Assembly (NCBI RefSeq): GCF_002387245.1
Contig: NZ_DGLD01000019.1
Span: 62,001 to 126,000 of the forward strand
DNA length: 64,000 nt
Source: Brevundimonas sp. UBA4553
GTDB taxonomy: Bacteria; Pseudomonadota; Alphaproteobacteria; Caulobacterales; Caulobacteraceae
Direction: 5' to 3'
Shown piece after piece: positions 32,873 to 42,216 of this stretch (position 1 is its first letter; every line of letters begins with the position of its first letter). Made by a program: the position numbers and the translations under genes. The notes under the pieces were generated by a model. The model was not told the origin of the DNA. It did not search any database and worked only from the letters and a program-made list of their open reading frames with translations.

Positions 32873-33859
32873 ATGAAGACGCGCAAGCTGGGCCGCGGCG
32901 GCCCCGAAGTCTCGGCCATCGGTCTGGGCTGCATGGGCATGAGCGCCTTTTACGGCGGCGCCAATGAAGGTCAGTCGATCGACGTGATCCACCGTGCGCT
33001 GAACCTGGGCGTGACCCTGTTCGACACAGCGGAAATCTATGGTCCCGAAACCAACGAGCGGCTGCTGGGCAAGGCGCTGAAGGGGCGACGGGACGAGGCC
33101 TTCATCGCCACCAAGTTCGGCATCAACTACAACGCCGACCGGACCGTACTGGCGGTCGATGGGTCGCCCGCCAATGTGCGTCGCGCGATCGAGGGCAGCC
33201 TGAGCCGTCTCGGCGTCGATCACGTGGACCTCTACTATTTGCACCGCGTCGATCCCGACACGCCGATCGAGGAGACGGTCGGGGCGATGGCCGAACTGGT
33301 GACCGAGGGGAAGGTGCGCTTCCTCGGCCTGTCCGAGGCGGCGCCCGCCACGATCCGCAAGGCCCATGCGGTCCACCCCATCACCGCCTTGGAGACCGAA
33401 TATTCGCTTTGGAGCCGCGAACCGGAGGACGAAATCCTCGCCACCGTGCGCGAACTGGGCATCGGCTTCGTGCCCTACAGCCCGCTGGGGCGCGGCTTCC
33501 TGTCAGGCGAGATCAGGTCGATCGACGACCTGCCGGCCGATGATTTCCGCCGCTCCAACCCGCGTTTCATGGGAGAGAACTTCCAGAAGAACCTGGATCT
33601 GGTCGCGGCGGTTTCGGCCATCGCCGCCGACAAGGGGGTGACGGCTGCGCAGCTGGCTCTGGCCTGGGTGCTGGCGCAGGGCGAGGACCTGATCCCCATT
33701 CCGGGCACGCGCCGGGTGGCGACGTTGGAGCAGAACATCGCCGCGACCGAGATTGTGCTGACGCTGGAAGATCTGTCGCGGATCGAGGCGGTCTTCCCCA
33801 AGGGCGCGGCGTCCGGTGAACGCTATGCAGCCGCCGGACGGTCGGCGCTGAACCGCTGA
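32873..33859 (+). CDS. Aldo/keto reductase (AKR13/YajO-like)
   Basis: An NADPH-dependent TIM-barrel protein of 328 residues. GLGCMGMSAFYGGANE is the N-terminal cofactor loop, the catalytic Asp/Tyr are in FDTAEIYGPETNE, Lys in ATKFGI, and His in YYLHRVDP, all present. IPIPGTRRVATLEQNIAA binds the 2'-phosphate of NADPH. It would reduce aldehydes or ketones; no neighbour suggests a particular substrate. Confidence 0.92.
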   Translation: MKTRKLGRGGPEVSAIGLGCMGMSAFYGGANEGQSIDVIHRALNLGVTLFDTAEIYGPETNERLLGKALKGRRDEAFIATKFGINYNADRTVLAVDGSPANVRRAIEGSLSRLGVDHVDLYYLHRVDPDTPIEETVGAMAELVTEGKVRFLGLSEAAPATIRKAHAVHPITALETEYSLWSREPEDEILATVRELGIGFVPYSPLGRGFLSGEIRSIDDLPADDFRRSNPRFMGENFQKNLDLVAAVSAIAADKGVTAAQLALAWVLAQGEDLIPIPGTRRVATLEQNIAATEIVLTLEDLSRIEAVFPKGAASGERYAAAGRSALNR

Positions 33860-33862
33860 TGC

Positions 33863-33896
33863 GAAAACGCCTCCCTCGCGGTTGCGGGGGAGGCGT
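33863..33896 (-). terminator. Terminator after the DUF2147 gene
   Basis: The stem ACGCCTCCC / GGGAGGCGT is followed on the minus strand by TTTTCGC, just downstream of the DUF2147 gene's stop. On the plus strand it follows the reductase gene but lacks a T-tract there. Confidence 0.7.
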
Positions 33897-33918
33897 CTCG
33901 ACTAGCGCTGCGCCTCGA

Positions 33919-34341
33919 CTACTGGATGCGGGTCCAGGTCTGGGTCTTGCACAGGGGGGCGACGATGCAGCCGCGCAGGCGCAGGCTGTTGTCATTGGTC
34001 ATGGTGATGGTGCCGCGATAGGTGCCGCCGTCCGCCGGGTTGTAGACCGAGCCGCCTCGCCATTCGGTCGGGCCGCCGGTGAAGCCGCTGAGCATGGGCA
34101 GGCCGCGCAGGGTGCGGTTGCGCTGGCTGGCGTCCTTGTTGTGCTCGTCGCGGGCGTTGGGCTGGGCGCGGATGTGGTCGGACGTCACCAGCGTGCCGCA
34201 CAGAGCCTGACCGCAACGGGTGATGCGGACCTGGCCGCCGTTGGTCGGGGTCTGCCACAGGCCGGTCGGGTCGCCGGCGAAGGCAGGTGAGGCTAGAGCC
34301 GCAGCGACGACAGCCGCAGCCGCCAGGACGGAGAACTTCAT
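33919..34341 (-). CDS. DUF2147 exported protein
   Basis: A protein of 140 residues with a signal peptide (cleavage after AFA near residue 22). The mature domain begins GDPTGLWQTPTNGGQVRITRCGQALCGTL, the hallmark of DUF2147, and ends GCIVAPLCKTQTWTRI. Four cysteines suggest two disulfides. The fold is lipocalin-like in related proteins, and the function is unknown. The ATG at 34341 (MKFSVLAAAAV) is the first that gives a proper signal peptide. Confidence 0.87.
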   Translation of the reverse strand: MKFSVLAAAAVVAAALASPAFAGDPTGLWQTPTNGGQVRITRCGQALCGTLVTSDHIRAQPNARDEHNKDASQRNRTLRGLPMLSGFTGGPTEWRGGSVYNPADGGTYRGTITMTNDNSLRLRGCIVAPLCKTQTWTRIQ

Positions 34342-34519
34342 CAGGCGTATTCCTTCACATGGATCGTTGAGCCGATCCCTTAAGCGAAGGGTGATCCCGG
34401 TTTCGGTCTGAAACAAGGCCCAAATTCATGACGTTCGCTCAATGATTACATGACCTTAGGTCAATATATGAGCGTGATGGCAGACTAAGGTGATGGATTT
34501 TCGCGGCTTTCCGCCGCCG

Positions 34520-35134
34520 TCAGGCCGCGCGTGGGCGGCGCGGACGAGAAGCGGCCGAGGAGCAGGGGCTGTAGCCGGCGACGTGCAGGCGACCGAGGCT
34601 GATGCCGGCGGCGGCCGCGAGCGTGCTGGCGCAGGCGGCGTCATGCAGGTGCAGCGTCTTCAGCGCCACCGAGGCGCAGGCGAAGGCGTCTTCGGCGGCG
34701 TCGTGGTGTTTGAACTGGATGCCCAGTTCGGCGCAGACATTGTTCAACTTGTGCGAGGCGAACTCGGGCCAGGTGATCTGGGCCAGTTTGACCGTGCAGA
34801 GATAGTCGAACTCGGGATAGGCGAGGCCGTAGTGGTCGCAGGTCCCGCGGATGACGCTGACGTCGAAGGCGGCGTTGTGGGCCAGGACGGTGCGGCCCTG
34901 CAGGCGCGGGGCGATGGCGGCTAGGACGGCGGGGAATTCCTCGGCGTCCTCGACCTGTTCCGGGCCGATGCCGTGGAAGGCGATGTTGAAGCTGGCGAAG
35001 CGCATGCCGGGCGGGCGGATGTAGTGGTGCTCGACGGATTCGATGACGCCATCGTTGATCCAGGCCAGGCCGATCGAGCAGGGGCTGGAGCGCTGCTCGT
35101 TGGCGGTTTCGAAGTCGATGGCGACGGCGTGCAT
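34520..35134 (-). CDS. DnaQ-like 3'-5' exonuclease (DEDDh)
   Basis: A protein of 204 residues of the epsilon-type exonuclease fold. Exo I is VAIDFETAN (Asp7, Glu9), Exo II is VLAHNAAFDVSVIR, and Exo III is HHDAAEDAFACA (His144, Asp149). Together these are the two-metal site. The C-terminal 30 residues are basic and lack a clamp motif I can identify. The ATG at 35134 shares one base with the ligA stop (TGATG), so it is co-translated with DNA ligase, consistent with a role in repair or replication. Confidence 0.88.
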   Translation of the reverse strand: MHAVAIDFETANEQRSSPCSIGLAWINDGVIESVEHHYIRPPGMRFASFNIAFHGIGPEQVEDAEEFPAVLAAIAPRLQGRTVLAHNAAFDVSVIRGTCDHYGLAYPEFDYLCTVKLAQITWPEFASHKLNNVCAELGIQFKHHDAAEDAFACASVALKTLHLHDAACASTLAAAAGISLGRLHVAGYSPCSSAASRPRRPRAA

Positions 35135-37452
35135 CAGGCGGTCAGCTCCAGCCATTCGTCCTCGGTCAGGACGGCGACCCCGTGTTTCTCGGCGTCTTTC
35201 AGCTTGGACCCGGCGCCGGGACCGGCGACGACATAGTCGGTCTTCTTCGACACCGAACCCGAGACCTTGGCGCCCAGGCTTTCGGCGCGGGCCTTGGCCT
35301 CGTCGCGGGTGAAGCGTTCCAGCGACCCGGTGAAGACCACGGTCTTGCCCGCCACGGGGCTGTCGGTGGTGGGGGCCGCGACGTCCTCGACCTGGGCCAG
35401 TTCGGCCAACAGGGCGTCGACGACCTCGCGGTTGTGCGGTTCGTGGAAGAAATGGGCCAGGGCCTCGGCGGCGACGGGGCCGACGCCGGAGACGCCCGCG
35501 ATCTGGTTGAGGATCTCGGACGGGCCTTCGGTGCGGGCGACGCGGGCCCAGCGGGTCAGGTCGGTCCAGCCGTCCGAGATTTCGGCCAGCGAGCGACGTG
35601 CGGGGGCGGCCATGCCGGGGAAGGCGAGGGCGATCTTCTGATCCATCGGCGCCTCCGGCCATGGATCCTCGGCGGGGGGCGTCGCCTCGGCCATCAGGCC
35701 CAGGACGCGGGTTGAGATGGCGTGGGTGGCGGCCAGCCGCTTCCAGTCGTCGCTGGCCAGACCCTCGGACGCAGCCATGCAGGCGTCACGGAAGGCGGTC
35801 CAGCTGCCGAAGGCGCGCGACAGGATCAGCGAGGTCTGTTCGCCGATGTCCGGCACGCCCAGGCCGAAGATCAGGCGGTCGAGACTGATGGTGCGGCGAG
35901 CGTCGATCCCGGCGATCAGGTTGCGGACGCTGGTCTCGCCATAGCCGTCCTCGGCCCTCAGCAGGGCCAGCTTCTGCTCGTCGCGGGCCAGGCGGAAGAT
36001 GTCCGCCGGCTCCCTGATCCAGCCGCGCGCGTGGAAGGCGATCAGCTGTTTTTCTCCAAGCCCTTCAATGTCGAAGGCGCGGCGGCTGACAAAGTGCTTC
36101 AAGCGCTCGACGATCTGGGCGTCGCAGATCAGGCCGCCGGTGCAGCGGCGCTTGACCTCGTCGCCCTCGCGCACGGCCTCCGATCCGCAGACGGGGCAGA
36201 CGTGGGGGAAGGCGAAGGGTTCGGCGCCTTCGAGGCGCAGGTTTTCGACCACGCCGACGATCTGGGGAATGACGTCGCCGGCGCGTTGCAGGATGACGGT
36301 GTCGCCGATGCGCACGTCCTTGCGGGCGATCTCGTCCTCGTTGTGCAGGGTGGCGTTGCGGACCACGACGCCGCCGACGGTGACCGGGTGCAGGCGGGCG
36401 ACGGGGGTCAGGGAGCCGGTACGGCCGACCTGGATGTCGATGCCTTCCAGAACGGTCGTAGCCTGCTGCGCCGGGAACTTGTGGGCGATGGCCCAACGGG
36501 GACTGCGGGCGATGAATCCGAGGCGCTGCTGCCAGTCCAGTCGGTCGACCTTGTAGACCACGCCGTCGATGTCATAGCCGAGGCGGGCGCGGTCGGTTTC
36601 CAGTCCGCGATAGACCTCGATCAGGCCTACGGCGCCCTCGACGCGGGTCGAGCGCTCGTTGACCTGAAAGCCCCAGCTGCGGAAGGCCTCCAGCGCGCCG
36701 TGTTGCGTCTCCGCGAACGGGGCCGAGGTCTCGCCCCAGGCGTAGGCGAAGAAGGTCAGGGGGCGCAGGGCCGTGATCTTCGGGTCCTTCTGGCGCAGCG
36801 ATCCGGCGGCGAAGTTGCGCGGGTTGGCGTAGGTGCGGCGGCCTTCGGCTTCGGCTGCGGCATTGAAGGCGTCGAAGGCGTCGTTGCGGGCGTAGACCTC
36901 GCCCCGGATCTCGATGACGTCGGGCCAGCCGGAGCCGCTCAGGGTCTGGGGGATGCTGGCCAGCGTGCGCAGGTTGGCGGTCACATCCTCGCCGGTCTTG
37001 CCGTCGCCGCGCGTGGCGCCCTGGACCAGAACGCCCTTCTCATAGCGCAGGCTGGCGGACAGGCCGTCGATCTTGGGCTCGGCGACGAAGGCGATGGGTT
37101 CGTCGCCCGGCAGTTTCAGGAAGCGGGCGATGCGGGCCACGAAGTCGCGCACCTCGCTCTCGTCGAAGGCGTTGTCCAGCGACAGCATGGGCACGCCGTG
37201 GCGGACCTCGGCGAACTGGCTGGAGACGGGAGCGCCGACCCGTTGCGAAGGGGAGACGGGGCTGGTCAGGGCCGGGAAGGCGGTCTCGATGGCGAGGGCG
37301 CGGCGCTTCAGGTCGTCGTAGTCGGCGTCGGAAATCTCGGGCGCAGCGTCGGCGTAGTAGAGGGCGTCGTGGCGCGCCAGTTCGGCAGACAACTGCGCCA
37401 ACTCCTCGCGGGCCTGGTCTTCGGTCAGGGTTTCGACAGGAGTTTCGGACAT
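35134..37452 (-). CDS. ligA: NAD-dependent DNA ligase
   Basis: A protein of 772 residues. The Ia domain is at the N-terminus, the adenylation motif Lys127-Ile-Asp-Gly130 is in VAEPKIDGLSASLRY, and the OB fold, a Cys4 zinc finger (CPVCGSEAVREGDEVKRRC, GGLICDAQ), HhH repeats (EGLGEKQLIAFHARG; IAGVSGVGPVAAEAL) and a C-terminal BRCT domain (VAGKTVVFTGSLERF) follow. It seals nicks in replication and repair. It is about 100 residues longer than the E. coli enzyme, mainly from an insert within the HhH region, as is common in Alphaproteobacteria. Confidence 0.96.
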   Translation of the reverse strand: MSETPVETLTEDQAREELAQLSAELARHDALYYADAAPEISDADYDDLKRRALAIETAFPALTSPVSPSQRVGAPVSSQFAEVRHGVPMLSLDNAFDESEVRDFVARIARFLKLPGDEPIAFVAEPKIDGLSASLRYEKGVLVQGATRGDGKTGEDVTANLRTLASIPQTLSGSGWPDVIEIRGEVYARNDAFDAFNAAAEAEGRRTYANPRNFAAGSLRQKDPKITALRPLTFFAYAWGETSAPFAETQHGALEAFRSWGFQVNERSTRVEGAVGLIEVYRGLETDRARLGYDIDGVVYKVDRLDWQQRLGFIARSPRWAIAHKFPAQQATTVLEGIDIQVGRTGSLTPVARLHPVTVGGVVVRNATLHNEDEIARKDVRIGDTVILQRAGDVIPQIVGVVENLRLEGAEPFAFPHVCPVCGSEAVREGDEVKRRCTGGLICDAQIVERLKHFVSRRAFDIEGLGEKQLIAFHARGWIREPADIFRLARDEQKLALLRAEDGYGETSVRNLIAGIDARRTISLDRLIFGLGVPDIGEQTSLILSRAFGSWTAFRDACMAASEGLASDDWKRLAATHAISTRVLGLMAEATPPAEDPWPEAPMDQKIALAFPGMAAPARRSLAEISDGWTDLTRWARVARTEGPSEILNQIAGVSGVGPVAAEALAHFFHEPHNREVVDALLAELAQVEDVAAPTTDSPVAGKTVVFTGSLERFTRDEAKARAESLGAKVSGSVSKKTDYVVAGPGAGSKLKDAEKHGVAVLTEDEWLELTA

Positions 37453-37593
37453 GGGAATCGCGCGGTCAGCCTACATCAGTCGCGCTGTTTAGCACTGGCG
37501 GCGGCGGGATCGCAGCGTCCATGACAGAAACGTAATCTGACGAAGGCGACGACGCCCGCTAGCGTCCCGCCGACTGATTTCCCGGAGCCCTCC

Positions 37594-38556
37594 ATGCGTC
37601 CTGTTCTCGCCAGCCTGACAGCCATCGCCGCCGCCCTGACGCTGGCCGCCTGCGAGACCACGACGCCGACCGAGACAGCGACCGCGCCTGCTGCGGCCTC
37701 GTCCGCCGATTACACCCAGTTGATGGACGACCTGCGCATCCTGTCGGCGGACGACATGCAGGGCCGCGACACCGGCTCGGAAGGCGGCGCCAAGGCGCGC
37801 GAATATATCGTCGGACGTCTGGAGGCGCTGGGCGTCCAGCCGTCGCCGATGGGGCGGCTGCAGCCGTGGGAAATGCAGGGGCGAACGCGCGAAGGGGTGA
37901 AGACCTTCAGCGGGACCAACATCATCGGCGTCATTCCCGGCACGCGCGTGTCGGACAAGTACATCGTGGTCACGGCCCACTACGACCACGTCGGCGTCAA
38001 CGACGGCCAGGTCTTCAACGGCGCGGACGACAACGCCTCGGGCGTGGCGACCATGCTGGAGCTGGCCAAGAGGCTGAAGGCCAATCCGCCGGAGCACAGC
38101 GTCCTGATCGTCGCCCTCGACGGCGAGGAGCGGGGGCTTCTGGGGGCCAAGCATTTCGTCGAGGCGCCGCCGGTGCCGCTGTCGTCGATCTCGATGAACC
38201 TGAACTTCGACATGACGGCGCGCGCCGACAGCGACGGCAAGCTGTGGGTCACCGGCACCTATCAGCATCCCTATTTCCGCCCGCTGCTGGAGCGGATCGC
38301 GCCGCGCGGGACAGTCTCGCTGGCTTTCGGCAAGGACACGCCCGAGGACAAGGGCGCCGACAACTGGGTTGAAGCGTCGGATCACGCCGCCTTCCACCGT
38401 GCAGGCCTGCCCTTCCTCTATTTCGGCGTGAACTATCACCCCGATTATCACCGCCCGAGCGACGATTTCGAGAAGATCGTGCCGGCCACCTTCCAGTCTT
38501 CGACCGAACTGGCGATCGAAGGGTTCCGCGCGCTGGATCAGTGGCTGGATCAATGA
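37594..38556 (+). CDS. M28-family zinc peptidase lipoprotein
   Basis: A protein of 320 residues with a lipobox LAAC (Cys20), so it is exported and lipidated. The binuclear zinc ligands of M28 aminopeptidases are all present: AHYDHVG (His), GADDNASG (Asp), DGEERGL (Glu pair), NFDMTA (Asp) and YHPDYHRPSDD (His). It would remove N-terminal residues of peptides in the periplasm or at the outer membrane. The next gene starts inside its stop codon (ATGA), suggesting a functional link with that lipoprotein. Confidence 0.92.
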   Translation: MRPVLASLTAIAAALTLAACETTTPTETATAPAAASSADYTQLMDDLRILSADDMQGRDTGSEGGAKAREYIVGRLEALGVQPSPMGRLQPWEMQGRTREGVKTFSGTNIIGVIPGTRVSDKYIVVTAHYDHVGVNDGQVFNGADDNASGVATMLELAKRLKANPPEHSVLIVALDGEERGLLGAKHFVEAPPVPLSSISMNLNFDMTARADSDGKLWVTGTYQHPYFRPLLERIAPRGTVSLAFGKDTPEDKGADNWVEASDHAAFHRAGLPFLYFGVNYHPDYHRPSDDFEKIVPATFQSSTELAIEGFRALDQWLDQ

Positions 38557-39098
38557 TGAAGCGAGCCCTGGCGGCGGCGACCCTGGTCGGGATGATGGCG
38601 CTGGCGGCCTGCGACCGGCCTGCGACCTCGCCTGAAGCGCCGGCGGCGAAGGCTGCGGCCTTCGCCCACGACCTGCCGGAAGATGTGTCCGGCTACTACA
38701 TTCCGACCGAAGAGGTGCGGATCGACAACTGGCGGCTGCACCACGTCTTCATGGGCCAGGTTCCGGACTTCATCGCCTGGGAGGGCGGCGAGCGGCCGTC
38801 GGGCTTTGCACCGGTCATGATCGAGTTCGAGGACATGGTCGGGCCACCGCTGGAAAGCGGAAAACGGCGTCGATTGCGGCTGATCCCGGCGGCCTACGAC
38901 GTCACCGAGGATCGGGTGCGGGTTCAAGCCTTGTCGGGGGGGCTGGGAGGCGTGTCGTTCGATGGAAAGCTCGACCAGGGCGCGCTGGCGACGGCGCGGC
39001 GCAATCTGGGAGACAGAGGCGTCGTCCTGAAGGGGACGCTCAAGGTCGGAAACCGGACCTTCAATAACGTGTCGATGCGGTGGTGGGCGGGGGACTGA
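38553..39098 (+). CDS. Lipoprotein of unknown function
   Basis: A protein of 181 residues with a signal peptide and lipobox LAAC (Cys20). The mature part has GYYIPTEEVRIDNWRLHHVFMGQVPDFIAWEGGERPSGF followed by several predicted strands, ending VSMRWW. It looks like a compact beta domain; no known family is recognised. The ATG at 38553 overlaps the stop of the M28 peptidase gene, so both are likely to be translated from one mRNA and placed in the same envelope compartment. Confidence 0.75.
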   Translation: MMKRALAAATLVGMMALAACDRPATSPEAPAAKAAAFAHDLPEDVSGYYIPTEEVRIDNWRLHHVFMGQVPDFIAWEGGERPSGFAPVMIEFEDMVGPPLESGKRRRLRLIPAAYDVTEDRVRVQALSGGLGGVSFDGKLDQGALATARRNLGDRGVVLKGTLKVGNRTFNNVSMRWWAGD

Positions 39099-39121
39099 TC
39101 CCCCGCCGCTGATACCGATCC

Positions 39122-39586
39122 TTAGGCGACGGTCGCCTTGACGATCTTGCCCGGCGCGCGGGGCGGCTCGCCCTTGGGCAGGGCGTCGACGTGGTCCATG
39201 CCTTCGATCACTTCACCCCAGACGGTGTATTGCTTGTCGAGGAAGCGGGCGTCGTCGAAGCAGATGAAGAACTGCGAGTTGGCGCTGTTCGGATCCGAGG
39301 TGCGGGCCATCGAGCAGACGCCGCGGACGTGCGGCTCTGCGCTGAACTCGGCCTTCAGGTTGGGCTTCTTCGAGCCCGAGGTGCCGGTGCCGGTCGGGTC
39401 GCCGCCCTGGGCCATGAAGCCCGGGATGACGCGGTGGAAGACCACGCCGTCATAGAAGCCTTCCGAGGCCAGTTCGGAGATGCGCTCGACGTGGCCCGGG
39501 GCCAGGTCGGGGCGCAGCTTGATCACGACGTTGCGCTCTTCGCCGTCGCCGGTGTCGAGGGTGAAGGTCAGGGTTTGGTCGGCCAT
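39122..39586 (-). CDS. Cyclophilin-type peptidyl-prolyl isomerase
   Basis: A protein of 154 residues, cytoplasmic type, lacking a signal peptide. FYDGVVFHRVIPGFMAQGGDPTGTGTSG contains the catalytic Arg and the Phe/Met/Gln pocket, and SMARTSDPNSANSQFFICFDDA the remaining active-site residues. It accelerates proline cis-trans isomerisation in protein folding. The start at 39586 gives MADQTLTFTLD, well suited to the first strand. It is divergent from rlmE. Confidence 0.93.
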   Translation of the reverse strand: MADQTLTFTLDTGDGEERNVVIKLRPDLAPGHVERISELASEGFYDGVVFHRVIPGFMAQGGDPTGTGTSGSKKPNLKAEFSAEPHVRGVCSMARTSDPNSANSQFFICFDDARFLDKQYTVWGEVIEGMDHVDALPKGEPPRAPGKIVKATVA

Positions 39587-39666
39587 GAGGCTCTCCTTGC
39601 GGGGGTGTGAGCTAGAATTGTGCGCGGGTCATAGCGGCTGAACGCTGTCACGGCTATGTGGGAAGC

Positions 39667-40401
39667 ATGAGTGACGACGAAAAGCCCTCCGACAAGCCCT
39701 CCGACAAGCCGCCGGAACGCCGCCGGATGGTTCGCCCGCCTACAGGCGGCACCGCCGCCGGGCGCGGCCTGGGCCAGAAGATGAGGACGGCCGACACCAA
39801 GTCCATGTCGAGCCAGCAGTGGATCAAGCGGCAGCTGTCGGACAAGTGGTCCGAGCGCGCGCGGGCCGAGGGCTGGCGCAGCCGGGCGGCCTTCAAGCTG
39901 CTGGAGATCGACGACCGCTTTCATCTGATCAAGAAGGGCTCGCGGGTCATCGACCTGGGCGCGGCGCCCGGCGGCTGGATCCAGGTGGCGCTGGATCGCG
40001 GCGCAGCGGCGGTGGCGGGCGTGGACCTGCTGATGATCGAGCCCGTGCCCGGCGCGACCCTGATCCAGGCCGACTTCACCCATCCGGGAGTGGACCAGCA
40101 GCTGATCGACGCGATCGGCGGGCGACCCGACCTGGTGCTGTCAGACATGGCGCATAACACGGTCGGCCACCGCAAGACGGACCACCTGAAGATCATCGCC
40201 CTGATCGAGATCGCCGCCGACTTCGCCATCCGCACATTGAAGCCGGGCGGAAACTTCGTGTCCAAGAACTTCCAGGGCGGCGACGCCGGCGGGGTTCTGG
40301 CGCGGCTGCGCGAGGAGTTCGAGACGGTGAAGTACGTGAAGCCGGAATCGAGCCGCAAGGGCAGCGCCGAGGTGTTTCTGGTGGCGCTGAACAAGAAGTA
40401 G
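39667..40401 (+). CDS. rlmE: 23S rRNA (uridine-2'-O)-methyltransferase RlmE
   Basis: A protein of 244 residues of the FtsJ family. The first 55 residues are a disordered, Lys/Asp/Pro-rich extension with SDKPSDKPPERRRM. The Rossmann core has the K-D-K-E tetrad: Lys in RSRAAFKLLEID, Asp in LVLSDMAHN, Lys in GNFVSKNFQGG, and Glu in KGSAEVFLVAL; VIDLGAAPGGWIQVAL binds SAM. It methylates U2552 in the A-loop during late 50S assembly. A GTG at 39658 would add three residues. Confidence 0.93.
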   Translation: MSDDEKPSDKPSDKPPERRRMVRPPTGGTAAGRGLGQKMRTADTKSMSSQQWIKRQLSDKWSERARAEGWRSRAAFKLLEIDDRFHLIKKGSRVIDLGAAPGGWIQVALDRGAAAVAGVDLLMIEPVPGATLIQADFTHPGVDQQLIDAIGGRPDLVLSDMAHNTVGHRKTDHLKIIALIEIAADFAIRTLKPGGNFVSKNFQGGDAGGVLARLREEFETVKYVKPESSRKGSAEVFLVALNKK

Positions 40402-40468
40402 GATTGGTCTTTCCGTCCCCTCGTGTTCATCTGGCGGGTGTCGCCTGCCGCGACGGACGGAGACGGAC

Positions 40469-41506
40469 ATGATCACAACAGTGATCGCCGCCTTGATCTT
40501 GGGCATGACCGCGAAGGAGCAGGCGTCGCCTGTTCCGGTTTCGGAACTGCGCGGTTTGAGCGTGTCCGATGCCGTCCGACGACTGGGGGCGACGCGCGAT
40601 CCGGCGCCGGCTATCAGCATGATCGGACCGCAGGGGTGGGTCGATGTCTATCCCGTTCAGGCTCTGACGCCGCCTGCACCTCGTGGCCAGGTTTGCGACG
40701 TGCGGCTGGTTCCGCCCGAACGGGCCGACTATCCGGTTCAATTGTATAGACCGAACGCCTGGGCCGGGGCCTATCCGCGCACGGCCGCCGTCTATGTGGT
40801 CGCGCGCGACGGCAGGGTGGTCGAAGTGCTCAATCCGCCGATGCGTGCGCAGCCGCCGCGAGCCCAGGGCGAAAGCGCCGAACGCTACACAAGGCGACTG
40901 ACGCTGGAGGGTCGTGATCCCTGGCTGTCCGTCGCGCCCGGCCGTCTGCCGCTGTCGGACCTGGACGGTTTTCTGGAAAGGCGCCCTGATCTTGCGACGC
41001 CTGCCGAGGCCGTGGTGAAGCGGGCCTGCCAGAGGGCGCCGATCATCCTGGCGAAACCGAGCACAGAACTGAGGGCGGATACGACGGGCGTGCTGCAAGG
41101 TCTGGCCCTGCTGCCTTTCGCCTGGCGTCTGCCGGCCCTGAACGAGCAGCGACGCGAGGCTCAGGTCCGGGGTTCGGCCCTGTTCGCGCGAATGAGGTTG
41201 GGGGAGGTCGTCCCAGGCGGTAGCGCCCGTTTCGCGGCCGAGAACCCCGGCGTGCGTAGCTATGTCGATGCCGAAGACCCGGCCTATGAGGTGCTGTCGA
41301 TCGACATGGGGGCGGAAGCTAGCAACAATCTGGCGCGCATGAACGCCGCTGCCCTGGTCGGTGTGCGCGACGGGCGAGTCGTGTGGCTGGCGGACGGCGG
41401 GGCGGCCGCTGGCCTGGGCCTGCTAGACTCGATGTGCGTCGACGGCGCGCGGCGAGCAACCGACCATCGCCCAGGTTGCAGCAATACGGGCTATTTCTAT
41501 CCCTGA
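40469..41506 (+). CDS. Exported protein of unknown function
   Basis: A protein of 345 residues with a hydrophobic N-terminus (MITTVIAALILGMTA), probably a signal peptide without basic residues. The mature chain has no recognised domain. Notable features are five cysteines, among them one in VCDVRLVPPERADYPVQLYRPN and two near the C-terminus (SMCVDGARR, GCSNTGYFYP). The charge and codon pattern are coding-like. It sits between rlmE and the convergent double-DUF2061 gene, which do not suggest a role. Confidence 0.65.
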   Translation: MITTVIAALILGMTAKEQASPVPVSELRGLSVSDAVRRLGATRDPAPAISMIGPQGWVDVYPVQALTPPAPRGQVCDVRLVPPERADYPVQLYRPNAWAGAYPRTAAVYVVARDGRVVEVLNPPMRAQPPRAQGESAERYTRRLTLEGRDPWLSVAPGRLPLSDLDGFLERRPDLATPAEAVVKRACQRAPIILAKPSTELRADTTGVLQGLALLPFAWRLPALNEQRREAQVRGSALFARMRLGEVVPGGSARFAAENPGVRSYVDAEDPAYEVLSIDMGAEASNNLARMNAAALVGVRDGRVVWLADGGAAAGLGLLDSMCVDGARRATDHRPGCSNTGYFYP

Positions 41507-41530
41507 ACTACGGCCGGGCGTGTCGAGAGA

Positions 41531-42088
41531 TCAGGCCGTCGCGGCTTCCGCCGCCCGACGCGCCTTCCTGGCCTCAATCCGCGTCCAGATGCGGTCATGC
41601 AGGGTGAAGAAGACGGTCTGCACCAGCGGCTCGACCATGCCGATGGCCAGGGCCAGACGCCAGTCGCGCGTCAGGGCGAACGCGACCAGAACCGCCACGG
41701 TGAAGTGCATCAGGCCGTAGGTGACGGTCTTGGCGGCGACCTGCTTCAGGTTGCGGGGCAGGGCGTGGATGTGACCGTGATGGCCGTGGTGATTGTGCGC
41801 CCGGTTCTGCTCGCGGGCGTTCATCAATTCCAGGCGCGCGGTGACGGCCTCGGCGGTTTCCTCGACCCCGGACAGCATCCGGCGCTGCTCGATGCGGTGC
41901 CACACCCGGTCGTGGATCGAATAGGCGAAGGTCTGGAAGATCGGCTCGACCAAGCCCACGGCGAGGGCGACCCGCCAGTCGCGCGTCAGGGCGAAGGCGA
42001 CGAGGATGGCCACGATCAGGTGCATGAGGCCATAGCTCGCGATCTTTAGCGCGAGGCGACGGGCTGTGCTGATCAAGATGCGAACCAT
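41531..42088 (-). CDS. Double DUF2061 membrane protein with His-rich linker
   Basis: A protein of 185 residues made of two copies of the DUF2061 domain: KIASYGLMHLIVAILVAFAL and KTVTYGLMHFTVAVLVAFAL, each followed by TRDWRxALAxGxVEP, a second hydrophobic segment and HDRxWxRIE. Most members have one copy of about 70 residues. The linker AHNHHGHHGHIHALPRN is rich in His and could bind metal. Each copy would give two membrane segments. The role is unknown. The ATG at 42088 gives the natural start MVRILISTARR. Confidence 0.82.
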   Translation of the reverse strand: MVRILISTARRLALKIASYGLMHLIVAILVAFALTRDWRVALAVGLVEPIFQTFAYSIHDRVWHRIEQRRMLSGVEETAEAVTARLELMNAREQNRAHNHHGHHGHIHALPRNLKQVAAKTVTYGLMHFTVAVLVAFALTRDWRLALAIGMVEPLVQTVFFTLHDRIWTRIEARKARRAAEAATA

Positions 42089-42216
42089 TATCGAAACATG
42101 TGGCGGCTGCGGCTCAGGTTCAAGGCAATTCCTCTTATTCCCCTGATAGCTCCTGCTTGGGGTTGCGGTTCCCCGCCATCGGGCGTTATACGCGGCCCGC
42201 AAAACGGAGACTCCCC

